Assembly: GCF_018130955.1 (NCBI RefSeq)
Contig: NZ_JAFCJM010000062.1
Span: forward strand, 1 to 40,392
Source of the DNA: Bradyrhizobium liaoningense
GTDB taxonomy: Bacteria; Pseudomonadota; Alphaproteobacteria; Rhizobiales; Xanthobacteraceae
Length of the DNA stretch: 40,392 nt
Direction: 5' to 3'
The translations under genes were made by a program, and so were the position numbers. Within the stretch, counting starts at the first letter, position 1, and each line of letters opens with the position of its first letter. The notes beneath the pieces are model-generated. The model worked only from the letters and a program-made list of their open reading frames with translations. It made no database searches and was not told the origin of the DNA. Shown here piece by piece: positions 1 through 7,277 of the stretch.

Positions 1-246
1 CACCCGCTCATGCCCTGTGCATTGCGTAGCGTAGGAGTTGCGTTGAGAGCGTCAGGGTCGGCGGATCAAAGCCGGTCAGCCTTACCAAATGGCCGAAAGA
101 CATCCGTCGGTTACAGCCGACTTTTGCAACAAAATCGGCCAGAAGCGGACATCCCGCATGCTTCCCAATCGCTTGAAAGTGCGGTCATATGGCGTCTGGT
201 GACACTTGGCGTTTTGGGACGAGGGTGTCCGCTTGCACGGGGGAGA

Positions 247-1101
247 ATGCGCGTGAAGGAACTTGCTGGAAAGACCGCGTTCGTGACCGGTGCAGCGTCA
301 GGCATTGGATTGGGGATCGCGACCGCCTTCGCCCAAGCGGGGGCGAAAGTCATGCTTTGTGACATTGAGGAAGCGGCTCTATCCGCAGCGCTCAAACAAC
401 TGAGGCTCACCAACGTCGACGTCGACGGCGTGAGAGCGGACATTTCACTAAAAGCCGAACTCGTGGCGGCCGCCGAAGCCACAACTGCCCGCTACGGCAA
501 GGTGCATATCCTCGTCAACAACGCGGGCGTCGTCGGCGGTGGGCCTTATGGTACCTGGACCGAGGCGTCGTGGAACTGGGTCATGGGCGTCAACCTGATG
601 GCGACCATTTGGGGGATCGAGATTTTCGGGCCGTTGATCGAGCAGCATGGCGAGGGCGGACACATCGTCTCCACAGCCTCGATCGCCGGCCTTATTTCAG
701 GGCAGAGCAATGCCTACAACGTTTCAAAGTATGGCGTTGTCGCGCTGTCCGAGGGCCTGCGGCGCGAACTCGCGCCCCGCGGGATTGGCGTATCGGTGCT
801 GTGTCCAGGGTTCATCCGCACTCAAATCATGAACTCAAGACGCAACCTCCCCGAGCGCTTCGAGGGGGCGGCCCGTGCCTTGCCGACTTCGGGCCCACTT
901 GCCGAGCAGATCAATATGATCCGGGAACGTATCTCTCAGGGCATAGATCCCATCTATGCCGGTGAACTCGTCCGCGAAGGCGTCGAAAAGGACTGGCCAT
1001 ATATCTTCACCGACCTCGAATTTGAACCGATGATCGAAGCGCGTTTCGCCGCAATCAAGCAAGGCTTTGACCACATCCGCGGGCGCAACCCGAAACGTTG
1101 A
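247..1101 (+). CDS. SDR-family NAD(P)-dependent oxidoreductase
   Basis: Classical short-chain dehydrogenase/reductase of 284 residues, expected to oxidise an alcohol or reduce a carbonyl in the cytoplasm with NAD(P). The cofactor motif TGAASGIG is at residues 14-21, NNAG at 91-94, and the catalytic set is complete: Ser145, Tyr157 and Lys161 (YNVSK). The frame is open back to position 10, but the extra 79 residues do not look like SDR sequence. The ATG at 247 follows a purine-rich GGGGGAGA and starts just before the first beta strand, so I place the start there. The C-terminal part (about residues 190-284) is longer than in minimal SDRs and contains a second mixed segment, as in the roughly 280-residue SDRs common in Bradyrhizobium. 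It stands alone, convergent with the next gene. The substrate cannot be told from sequence. Confidence 0.88.
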   Translation: MRVKELAGKTAFVTGAASGIGLGIATAFAQAGAKVMLCDIEEAALSAALKQLRLTNVDVDGVRADISLKAELVAAAEATTARYGKVHILVNNAGVVGGGPYGTWTEASWNWVMGVNLMATIWGIEIFGPLIEQHGEGGHIVSTASIAGLISGQSNAYNVSKYGVVALSEGLRRELAPRGIGVSVLCPGFIRTQIMNSRRNLPERFEGAARALPTSGPLAEQINMIRERISQGIDPIYAGELVREGVEKDWPYIFTDLEFEPMIEARFAAIKQGFDHIRGRNPKR

Positions 1102-1290
1102 GCAAGCAGCCCTTCGACCAGCCTGATTGTGCATGCCGCCGAGACGATCTTGTCGGTAGTCACGCCATGTCAGGTTTGGGAAAATCTTCGAGCAAATCTG
1201 GTCGGCATTACTTCAGGCGGCCGACATCGATTTGGCCGCGAAGATTTCTCAGTCGGGCCAGCAGGTGACGTCGACCGCGACAGGCAGCAA

Positions 1291-1312
1291 GAGACCGCCC
1301 GAAGGCGGTCTC
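1291..1312. terminator. Perfect 9-bp hairpin between convergent genes
   Basis: GAGACCGCC at 1291-1299 pairs perfectly with GGCGGTCTC at 1304-1312 around a CGAA tetraloop. It lies between the convergent ends of the SDR gene (stop 1101) and the small minus-strand gene (stop 1336), 23 bp past the latter. No T-run follows on either strand, so it is a stable RNA hairpin that may end transcription or protect 3' ends, not a textbook intrinsic terminator. Confidence 0.4.
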
Positions 1313-1335
1313 GCACTCGGGGCGAAGGCGTTGCG

Positions 1336-1647
1336 TCAGATATCAACCTGGATGGACATGCTGGAGCGTACCCAATCCGATTGCCCAGCCTTTAGCCGCT
1401 TGGCTTGAAATTCTGCGAAAGCTGGATCGGCACCAAGTGAGGCCAGGGTGCGTCCATAAGCCTCTATACTATCGAAGCGAGCGACAAAGGCGTAGTTCCC
1501 GACCTCGCCACCGATCACTGACCAATAGCTAACGTCGGCGCCGTGTTTCCTCCAAAGTACCGCACCGTCCTTTGCAAGCTGCAGGATGGTCGCAAGATCG
1601 CTACCGGGTTTTGGATGCGAAACGAATTGCATAACAACTGCAGGCAT
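1336..1647 (-). CDS. Small NIPSNAP/ABM-like protein of unknown function
   Basis: A protein of 103 residues beginning MPAVVMQF. The ATG at 1647 is preceded by GGAGGGG at good spacing, which decides the start over upstream in-frame ATGs. It has no signal peptide or membrane segment and should be cytoplasmic. The pattern (a beta strand at VVMQFVSHP, a helix ending in an acidic/aromatic face, a GNYAFVARFDS strand, and a helix ending FAEFQAKRL) resembles the dimeric alpha-beta barrel folds of the NIPSNAP/ABM type; this is a fold-level guess. A perfect FNR/FixK-type box at 1735-1748 lies upstream on the same strand, with its centre about 94 bp from the ATG. Oxygen-responsive control is therefore likely. 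Function is unknown. Confidence 0.7.
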   Translation of the reverse strand: MPAVVMQFVSHPKPGSDLATILQLAKDGAVLWRKHGADVSYWSVIGGEVGNYAFVARFDSIEAYGRTLASLGADPAFAEFQAKRLKAGQSDWVRSSMSIQVDI

Positions 1648-1670
1648 TTTCCCCTCCATTGATAAAATAT

Positions 1671-1703
1671 GGCGCCAAAGAACCTGATGCGTCATTTGGC
1701 GCC
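1671..1703. repeat. Perfect inverted repeat in the leader of the small minus-strand gene
   Basis: GGCGCCAAA at 1671-1679 is matched by TTTGGCGCC at 1695-1703, with perfect 9-bp arms and a 15-nt loop. It sits between the FNR/FixK-type box and the ribosome binding site of the gene starting at 1647. If the box is centred at -41.5, transcription would start near 1700, so this would be a hairpin at the extreme 5' end of the mRNA or an operator over the start site. Confidence 0.5.
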
Positions 1704-1734
1704 GAGGAGAATTCCAAGCGGGGCAGTCTCAGGC

Positions 1735-1748
1735 TTGATCTGGATCAA
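1735..1748 (-). promoter_or_regulatory. FNR/FixK-type box (TTGAT-N4-ATCAA)
   Basis: TTGATCTGGATCAA is a perfect dyad matching the FNR/FixK half-sites TTGAT and ATCAA with the correct 4-nt spacer. It lies in the 304-bp gap between the minus-strand genes starting at 1647 and ending at 1952. The only gene it can plausibly serve is the 103-residue protein starting at 1647. The rest of this gap holds the inverted repeat at 1671-1703, a hairpin at 1830-1858 and an AT-rich run near 1885-1905; I see no gene. Confidence 0.65.
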
Positions 1749-1829
1749 TACGTTTTTCCAGCTTGGCGGCGGCACGCGCGTCAACGAGGGGCCGTGGCCT
1801 ACCATGTATCCTTGCAGGAAAGGATGAGG

Positions 1830-1858
1830 GCCCAAGAGCGCAAATATCGCGCTCGGGC
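1830..1858. terminator. Hairpin downstream of the DHFR-like gene
   Basis: GCCC-AA-GAGCGC at 1830-1841 pairs with GCGCTC-GGGC at 1849-1858, giving a ten-pair interrupted stem with a 7-nt AT-rich loop. It is about 94 bp past the stop of the minus-strand reductase gene (1952). No T-run follows on the minus strand, so a terminator role is only possible. Confidence 0.3.
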
Positions 1859-1951
1859 TTTCACGCGAGGACTAGGTCGCACACTCTTTAATTTTTAATT
1901 TTGTTGCCGCAAAGAAAACCTCGCCCGCGGTTGTGAAAATCCGGCTATGAG

Positions 1952-2530
1952 CTATTCCTGCCTTGCGACTTTCGTCAAAGAGCGTCGGTAGTGCATAGCA
2001 ACAACGCCGTTGCGGAGCGGCTTCGCCGAAACCAATTCGAGCTGTCGCGCGCTCGGCAGGCCGCTCTCGTATAGAGTGGGGCCGTGGCCGACGATCCTGG
2101 GGTGAACGAGGAACTTGTATTCGTCGATCAAATCCAGCCGGTCCAGCTCAGCCGCGAGCTTGCCGCTACCGAGGAGCACGCCCGCCGGGGTCGCGTCCTT
2201 GAGATTCTGCACGCCTGTTCGCAGATCACCGGCGATGTGGTGGCTATTGTTCCACGGGAAGTCGTTTCGCGTTGACGACACCACGTACTTCGGCTTGGCA
2301 TCCAGGTTAACCGCCCACTCGCGGATCGGCGGCGGTACCTCCGCTTCGCCGCGTGCGACCGCTGGCCAGTAGCTCTCCATCATCTCGTAGGTGACGCGGC
2401 CCCACAGCATCGCCCCGCTCTCGTCCATGAGGCGAGTGAAGAAGGCGTGTGTCTCGCTGTCGGAGATTCCTTCTTGGTGGTCGACACAGCCGTCTAAGGT
2501 GACGTTGGTGCTGAAGATCAGTAGTCCCAT
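1952..2530 (-). CDS. Dihydrofolate reductase-family protein (RibD C-terminal-like)
   Basis: A 192-residue protein of the RibD C-terminal/DHFR fold, probably a cytoplasmic NADPH-dependent reductase of unknown substrate. Family signatures visible are the opening strand MGLLIFSTNVTLDG, the MLWGRVTYEMMESYWP segment, KPKYVVSSTR, and the late GVLLGSGKLAAELDRLDLIDEYKFLVHPRIVGHG block typical of YwjB/YyaP-like proteins. The open frame runs to 2593, but the first strand begins at the ATG at 2530, which I choose. Such proteins are common single genes in soil bacteria and are often mis-annotated as riboflavin enzymes. It lies 76 bp downstream of an M20 hydrolase gene on the same strand and may be read through from it, but there is no functional link in the sequence. 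Confidence 0.8.
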   Translation of the reverse strand: MGLLIFSTNVTLDGCVDHQEGISDSETHAFFTRLMDESGAMLWGRVTYEMMESYWPAVARGEAEVPPPIREWAVNLDAKPKYVVSSTRNDFPWNNSHHIAGDLRTGVQNLKDATPAGVLLGSGKLAAELDRLDLIDEYKFLVHPRIVGHGPTLYESGLPSARQLELVSAKPLRNGVVAMHYRRSLTKVARQE

Positions 2531-2606
2531 GCGACAAGCATACAATCTTCCGATACCGTAGTCACGCGGTTCAGCTGTGGCTGTTGCGGGCATCAGAACA
2601 GCGACT

Positions 2607-3755
2607 CTAATTCGCGGTCAGCGCGGTCTTTGCGACTTCCGCCATCCAGCCGGAGGCGGTGGGCAGGATCGCGTCGTTGAAGTCGTAGCGCGGGCCGTGC
2701 AGTTCGGCGCCTTCACGCAAATCGCCGTTGCCGATCCAGACGAAGGCGCCGGGGCGGTGCTGAAGGTAGAAAGCGAAATCCTCGCCGGCCATGCTGGGTG
2801 CGAGGTCGCGGCGCAGCGGCGCCTGAACCTTTTCCGCGGCGATGCGCGCAAGGCCCGCTTCGTGCGGCGCATTGGCGAGAACGCCGACACCGGGGGTGAC
2901 TTCGGATGAGATGCTGACGCCAAAGCTGGTCGCGACACCGGCGCAGATCCGCTCGATGCCTTCGGTCAGCGTGTCCCTGACCGGACCGCGGTGGTTACGC
3001 AGCGTGCCGCGGATCACGACGCGCGAGGCGATCTGGTTCGGCACCGTACCGCCCTCGATCGTGCATAGCGAGAGCACGGCGGTGTCGAGCGGATCGACGC
3101 TGCGCGAGACGATCGATTGCAGCGCGACGATGAGATGTCCGGCGGCGACCACGGGATCGCGCGTCAGATGCGGCATGCCGGCGTGGCCGGGATGTCCGTC
3201 GATCGTCAGCGTCACCCGCCCGCCGGCCGCCATGACGACGCCGTCATGCACCGCGATGGTGCCGGCTTCGAGCCCCGGCCAGTTGTGGAAGCCAAAGATC
3301 TGCGTCATCGGAAAACGCTCGAACAGGCCGTCGGCGACCATCGCCTTCGCGCCGCCAAGACCTTCCTCGGCCGGCTGGAAGATGAGATCGACCGTTCCGC
3401 TCCAGCTCGTGTCGGCGGCCAGCAGTGCGGCGGCGCCGAGCAGCGAGGCCGTGTGCCCGTCATGCCCGCAGGCATGCATGATGCCGGGATTGCGCGAGGC
3501 ATAGGCGAGCCCGGTCTCCTCGGTGATCGGCAAGGCGTCCATGTCGGCGCGCAGGCCGACGCGGCCTTGCGCAGCCCCGCGCGACACCGTCGCAACGATG
3601 CCATGCCCGCCGATGCCGGCCGTGAAGGGGATGCCGAGCTCGGCGAGCCGCGCCTGCACGAACGCGGACGTCGCCTTTTCCTGCAAGGACAGTTCGGGAT
3701 GGGCATGCAGGTGCTGGCGCCACGCGGTCAGCTTTTGGTGCAGGTCTGGTGTCAC
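2607..3755 (-). CDS. M20-family amidohydrolase (hippurate hydrolase/aminoacylase type)
   Basis: A 382-residue metallo-amidohydrolase of the M20 family, expected to cleave an N-acyl amino acid or similar amide in the cytoplasm. Signatures: GLRADMDALPI; the metal-binding HACGHDGHTAS around residues 94-103, with Cys96, His98 and His101; QPAEEGLGGAK with Glu130/Glu131; and the C-terminal APSMAGEDFAFY block. The frame is open far upstream to 4346 but that part is unrelated sequence. I place the start at a GTG at 3755, directly before DLHQKLTAWRQHLHAHPELS, the normal family N-terminus. An ATG at 3794 is the alternative, and neither has a strong Shine-Dalgarno. It is 104 bp downstream of the enolase-superfamily gene and probably co-transcribed, so it may act on the same catabolic substrate class. 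Confidence 0.85.
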   Translation of the reverse strand: MTPDLHQKLTAWRQHLHAHPELSLQEKATSAFVQARLAELGIPFTAGIGGHGIVATVSRGAAQGRVGLRADMDALPITEETGLAYASRNPGIMHACGHDGHTASLLGAAALLAADTSWSGTVDLIFQPAEEGLGGAKAMVADGLFERFPMTQIFGFHNWPGLEAGTIAVHDGVVMAAGGRVTLTIDGHPGHAGMPHLTRDPVVAAGHLIVALQSIVSRSVDPLDTAVLSLCTIEGGTVPNQIASRVVIRGTLRNHRGPVRDTLTEGIERICAGVATSFGVSISSEVTPGVGVLANAPHEAGLARIAAEKVQAPLRRDLAPSMAGEDFAFYLQHRPGAFVWIGNGDLREGAELHGPRYDFNDAILPTASGWMAEVAKTALTAN

Positions 3756-3859
3756 GGTTCGCGTCTCTCGGGATGATGCCGGCGCCCGCCACATTAGCGG
3801 AATTGCCGCAGCCGTCACCTGTCGCGCGGGAATAGCTCGCGTGCAACAAGACGCTTCGC

Positions 3860-4948
3860 TTAGGGGCTGAGCTGTGCCAGCCCCTTCCAGTCGAAGGAGA
3901 TGCCGTGACCGGGTCGCGGTGGCGCCAGGGCGCGCCCCTCGTCCAGCACCAGCGGATGCTCGATATAGCGGTCGAGCCCGAAGCCGTGGGCCTCGAGATA
4001 GGAGCGGTTTTGGCAGGCGGCGAGCAGGTGCACGGTGATGTCGTGCGCGCCATGGCTCGTCACCGGCAGGTTGAAGGCTTCCGCGAGCCGCGCGATCTTC
4101 ATGAAGGCGGTGACGCCGCCGCAATTGGTGACGTCGGGCTCGGGATAGGACACCGCGCCCGCCGTGATGTAGTTCTTGAACTCCCAGAGCGAGCGCAAAT
4201 TCTCGCCGGCCGCGATCGGTACCCCGCCGGCCGTCATGATGCGGGCATGGCCGGCGACGTCGTCGGGAATGATCGGCTCTTCCAGCCAGGTGAGATCGAA
4301 GGGGTGCAACGCGCGGGCGGCGCGGATCGCTTCCTCCACCGTCCATTTCATGTTGGCGTCCGCCATCAGCGGAAAACCCTCGCCGAGATGTTTTCGCATC
4401 GCCGCGACGCGGGCGACGTCGGATTTGAGATCAGGGCGGCCGACCTTCATCTTGATGGCGCGAAATCCCTTTGCGAGATTGTCATCGGTCTGTTTCAACA
4501 GCGCCTCGACCGACAGATCGAGGTCGATGCCGCCGGCATAGCAGGGTACGCGGGCGTCGAAGCCGCCGAGCAGACGGAACAGCGGCAAACTGGCGCGCCG
4601 CGCCTTCAGATCCCAAAGCGCGATGTCGAGCGCGGAGAGCGCCAGCACGGCGGCCCCGCCGCGCCCGCCATAATGCAGGGCCCACCAGATGTGATGCCAG
4701 ATCGCTTCGCCATCGTCAGCCTCGAGGCCTGCGACCAGCTCAGGGATCTCGCGCGACAAAATGTCGGCGATCGCGCCGCCGTTGCGGCCAACAGTGTAGG
4801 TGTAACCTACACCTTCCGCACCGTCGGCATCGCGCACGCGACAGGTGATCAGCTCGAACGCCTTGATCTCGCCATGCGTGCTGTCGGAGAGGGTGACAGG
4901 CAGGGGGATCCGGTAGAGTCCGGTCTCGGTCGTCTTGATGCGCGCCAT
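3860..4948 (-). CDS. Mandelate racemase/muconate lactonizing-family enzyme
   Basis: An enolase-superfamily enzyme of 362 residues, a Mg-dependent racemase or acid-sugar dehydratase that abstracts the proton alpha to a carboxylate. Placed next to mandelate racemase, every key residue is present at a constant offset of +2: Lys166 and Lys168 (IKMKVG), metal ligands Asp197 (ADAN), Glu223 (LEEP) and Glu249 (GEN), the Asp272/His299 dyad (PDVTN, SHGAHD) and Glu319. The ATG at 4948, with a GGA-rich leader, opens MARIKTTETGLYRIPLP, the usual capping-domain start; the longer open frame to 5161 is not coding. It diverges from a TctC-type binding protein at 5140, a common arrangement for sugar-acid uptake and catabolism. 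Substrate not determined. Confidence 0.9.
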   Translation of the reverse strand: MARIKTTETGLYRIPLPVTLSDSTHGEIKAFELITCRVRDADGAEGVGYTYTVGRNGGAIADILSREIPELVAGLEADDGEAIWHHIWWALHYGGRGGAAVLALSALDIALWDLKARRASLPLFRLLGGFDARVPCYAGGIDLDLSVEALLKQTDDNLAKGFRAIKMKVGRPDLKSDVARVAAMRKHLGEGFPLMADANMKWTVEEAIRAARALHPFDLTWLEEPIIPDDVAGHARIMTAGGVPIAAGENLRSLWEFKNYITAGAVSYPEPDVTNCGGVTAFMKIARLAEAFNLPVTSHGAHDITVHLLAACQNRSYLEAHGFGLDRYIEHPLVLDEGRALAPPRPGHGISFDWKGLAQLSP

Positions 4949-5139
4949 TGTGTTTCCATCCCGGCTTTTCTTTGCACGGTAGGCCGATCGCGTGGCCCGG
5001 GCAACCTGCCGCATGGCGGAATTGGCGTGACGATGCGCGCATGGAAACGCGATTGCGTAATCCGTCATGTTGGATATTGATTTCGAATGCGTCGTAGCGT
5101 CACGCAGATGACGAGCGCGGCTTAGGGATGGAGCACGAC

Positions 5140-6123
5140 ATGCAACGAACGGTTCGCTCATTGGCTCTCATGGCCGGATTGTCCCTTGCGCTGCTGCCGT
5201 CTTTTGCCGTCGCGCAAAAATATCCGAACCATCCGGTCAAGATCCTCGTCGGGTTCAGCGCGGGCGGCCCGGTCGACGTCGTGGCGCGCATCGTTGCGGA
5301 CCGGCTTCAGGCGAAGCTGGGTCAACCCTTCGTGGTCGAGAATCGCGCCGGCGCCAACGGCATGATCGCGGCCGAAGCGGCTGCACGCTCCGAGCCCGAC
5401 GGCCACACCATCCTCGCCAGCAACTCGTCTGCCATCACACTCAATCCGACGCTGTTCAAGGACGCGCGCTACGACGTGCAGCGCGATTTCGCCCCGCTCA
5501 CCACGGTCGTGTCGGCGCCGCTGGTGCTGGTGGTCAATCCTGAGAATCCCAAGACCGCCAACATCAGGACGGTGGCGGATCTCGTGGCTGCTGCAAAGGC
5601 CGCGCCGGGCGAGCTCGCCTATGGTTCGGGCGGCAACGGCAATCTCGCGCATCTTGCCATGGAGCTGCTCGGCCAGAAGGCCGGCATCAAGATGATCCAT
5701 GTGCCCTATCGCGGCGGCTCTGCCGCCGAGGTCGGTATCCTCGCGCAGGAGGTCTTGGCCGTGTTCGATCCGCTGTCCGCCGTGCCGCTGGTGAAGGCCG
5801 GCAAGCTCAGGGCGCTTGCGGTCTCCTCGGCCGCGCGCCTTCCATCATTGCCGGACGTGCCGACCGTTGCGGAAGCGGGCTATCCCGGGTTCGACATCTC
5901 GTTCTGGGTCGGCTTCTTGCTGCCGAAGGCAACACCCGCGCCGATCGTCGAGACGCTGCATCGGGAAATCGTGGCTGTGGCGACCGATCCCGCGTCGAAG
6001 GAACGGCTGGAGACGCAGGGCGTCGTGTCCGTCCTCGGTGCGGCCGACTACGCGGCCCGGATCGAGAAGGAGACCCGGGAACTCGCCGCGGTCGTCGCCG
6101 CCGCCAACATCAAGGCGGAATGA
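5140..6123 (+). CDS. TctC/Bug-family periplasmic solute-binding protein
   Basis: A 327-residue extracytoplasmic binding protein of the tripartite tricarboxylate transporter (Bug) family. It starts with an N-terminal signal peptide ending near AVAQ, then KYPNHPVKILVGFSAGGPVDVVAR, the family's carboxylate-binding opening, and later the GGNGNLAHLAMELLG and VPYRGGSAAEVGILAQEV blocks. The ATG at 5140 is chosen over 5128 because GGAG lies 6 nt upstream of it. No TctA/TctB membrane genes are nearby, so this is an orphan binding protein, as is usual for this very expanded family. It is divergently transcribed from the enolase-superfamily gene across a 191-bp gap, suggesting a shared carboxylate substrate, such as an acid sugar or hydroxy acid; that is inference. 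Confidence 0.9.
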   Translation: MQRTVRSLALMAGLSLALLPSFAVAQKYPNHPVKILVGFSAGGPVDVVARIVADRLQAKLGQPFVVENRAGANGMIAAEAAARSEPDGHTILASNSSAITLNPTLFKDARYDVQRDFAPLTTVVSAPLVLVVNPENPKTANIRTVADLVAAAKAAPGELAYGSGGNGNLAHLAMELLGQKAGIKMIHVPYRGGSAAEVGILAQEVLAVFDPLSAVPLVKAGKLRALAVSSAARLPSLPDVPTVAEAGYPGFDISFWVGFLLPKATPAPIVETLHREIVAVATDPASKERLETQGVVSVLGAADYAARIEKETRELAAVVAAANIKAE

Positions 6124-6251
6124 GGCGAGAGCCCGGCGCAGCCCGCGAACGGCGGTGGCAAAAAAAAATTGGTCGGTGATGTCGGAACGCGCGCCGTCCG
6201 CCCGTCCTTTGCTCCAAGTCCCCCCATCCTGACGAGCTGAAAGGACCTGCA

Positions 6252-6737
6252 ATGCCCAAGACCACCCCCAAGAACACGATCTGCGTCTGGTATGACAAGG
6301 ACGCCGAGGCTGCGGCCAGCTTCTACGCCGCGACGTTCCCCGACAGCAGGGTCACCGCCGTCCATCGCGCGCCCGGCGATTATCCGTCCGGCAAGGAGGG
6401 CGACGTGCTCGTCGTCGAATTCACGGTTGCCGGCGTAGCCTGTGCCGGCATCAACGGCGGCCCCCTGTTCAAGCACAGCGAGGCATTCTCGTTTCAGATC
6501 GCCACCGACGACCAGGAGGAGACCGACCGCTACTGGAACGCCATCGTCGGCAATGGCGGCCAGGAAAGCGCGTGCGGCTGGTGCAAGGACAAATGGGGCG
6601 TGTCCTGGCAGATCACGCCGCGCGTGCTGACCGAGGCCATCGCGGCCGGCGGCGCCGAGGCCAAGCGCGCCTTCGCCGCAATGATGGATATGAAGAAGAT
6701 CGACGTCGCCGCGATCGAAGCGGCGCGGCGAGGGTGA
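6252..6737 (+). CDS. PhnB-like VOC-superfamily protein
   Basis: A 161-residue single-domain protein of the vicinal oxygen chelate superfamily in the PhnB / '3-demethylubiquinone methyltransferase' style. Signatures are TICVWYDKDAEAAASFYAATFPDSRV at the start, the GINGGPLFKHSEAFSFQIATDDQEETDRYWNAIVGNGG centre with the family's typical GWCKDKWGVSWQITP, and an ending helix of the AAFAAMMDMKKIDVAAIEAA kind. The ATG follows AAAGGA at 7-nt spacing. These proteins are cytoplasmic dimers whose substrates are mostly unknown; the methyltransferase name in databases is not reliable. It lies 128 bp after the TctC gene. A short A-run at about 6162-6170 in that gap has no clear stem and is probably not a terminator. 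Confidence 0.87.
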   Translation: MPKTTPKNTICVWYDKDAEAAASFYAATFPDSRVTAVHRAPGDYPSGKEGDVLVVEFTVAGVACAGINGGPLFKHSEAFSFQIATDDQEETDRYWNAIVGNGGQESACGWCKDKWGVSWQITPRVLTEAIAAGGAEAKRAFAAMMDMKKIDVAAIEAARRG

Positions 6738-6743
6738 CCCCGT

Positions 6744-7277
6744 TCACCGCTTGTAGCCAATGTAGCTCATGCTGATCGAGGCTCGGCGCGGCGGCGTTTG
6801 CCACGCCGACATTTCGATCGTGTCGGCGCCGACGCGCCAGCTTGCCCGATGATAATTTTCCTTCTCGGTCGGCTGGTCGGCCCGCTCGCGGGCCTTCAAC
6901 GATGTCTCGATCAGGCTGGGCAGCGTGTCGGCCGACACGCCCGTGGCCGACACCGAGCAGCTCACGGTCGGCCCGTCGTCGGGACCGGTGAAATAGGTGC
7001 TGATGCCGCCGACCTTCTCGCCGTTCTTCATCAGCCTAGCAAAGTAGATGACATCGATATTGGCCCCACGCTCCTTCTCGGGAGTGACCGGGTTGTCGCT
7101 GACGAAACCGAGGCTCGTTGCGATGCGCTGGATCTGGCTCGGCCGAGCCGGCTTGGGCGCACAGATTTTTGCGAACAGGTCGACCAGCATGGCGCTGTTG
7201 TCCTCCTCCGCGACGGCTGTCCCTGCCAACGCCAGCAGAGCAAGCCCCGCGACCGCAAACCGGATCATGGCGCTCAC
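6744..7277 (-). CDS. Small secreted protein of unknown function
   Basis: A 177-residue protein with a clean signal peptide (MIRFAVAGLALLALAGTAVA, probable cut before EEDN), so it is periplasmic. The mature part has two Cys (KICAPK; TVSCSVSATG) that could form a disulfide and no domain I recognise. Translation may begin at a GTG at 7277, which overlaps the preceding peptidase stop as GTGA, or at the ATG at 7268; the signal peptide is intact either way. The 4-nt overlap indicates translational coupling to the M20 peptidase upstream, and both follow the MFS gene. The spacing and coupling suggest a conserved operon rather than chance, but no role can be assigned. Confidence 0.75.
   Translation of the reverse strand: MSAMIRFAVAGLALLALAGTAVAEEDNSAMLVDLFAKICAPKPARPSQIQRIATSLGFVSDNPVTPEKERGANIDVIYFARLMKNGEKVGGISTYFTGPDDGPTVSCSVSATGVSADTLPSLIETSLKARERADQPTEKENYHRASWRVGADTIEMSAWQTPPRRASISMSYIGYKR

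Noticed and set aside
1..246. Coding sequence upstream of the first SDR gene
   Set aside because: The frame is open from 10, but the residues do not resemble SDR or any other protein; treated as leader or intergenic DNA.
1659..1898. A 79-residue plus-strand frame across the first FNR/FixK box
   Set aside because: It crosses the inverted repeat and the box, has no ribosome binding site and an unnatural Arg-rich composition.
6160..6172. An A-run after the TctC gene as an intrinsic terminator
   Set aside because: No stable stem precedes it and the run is A, not T, on the coding strand.
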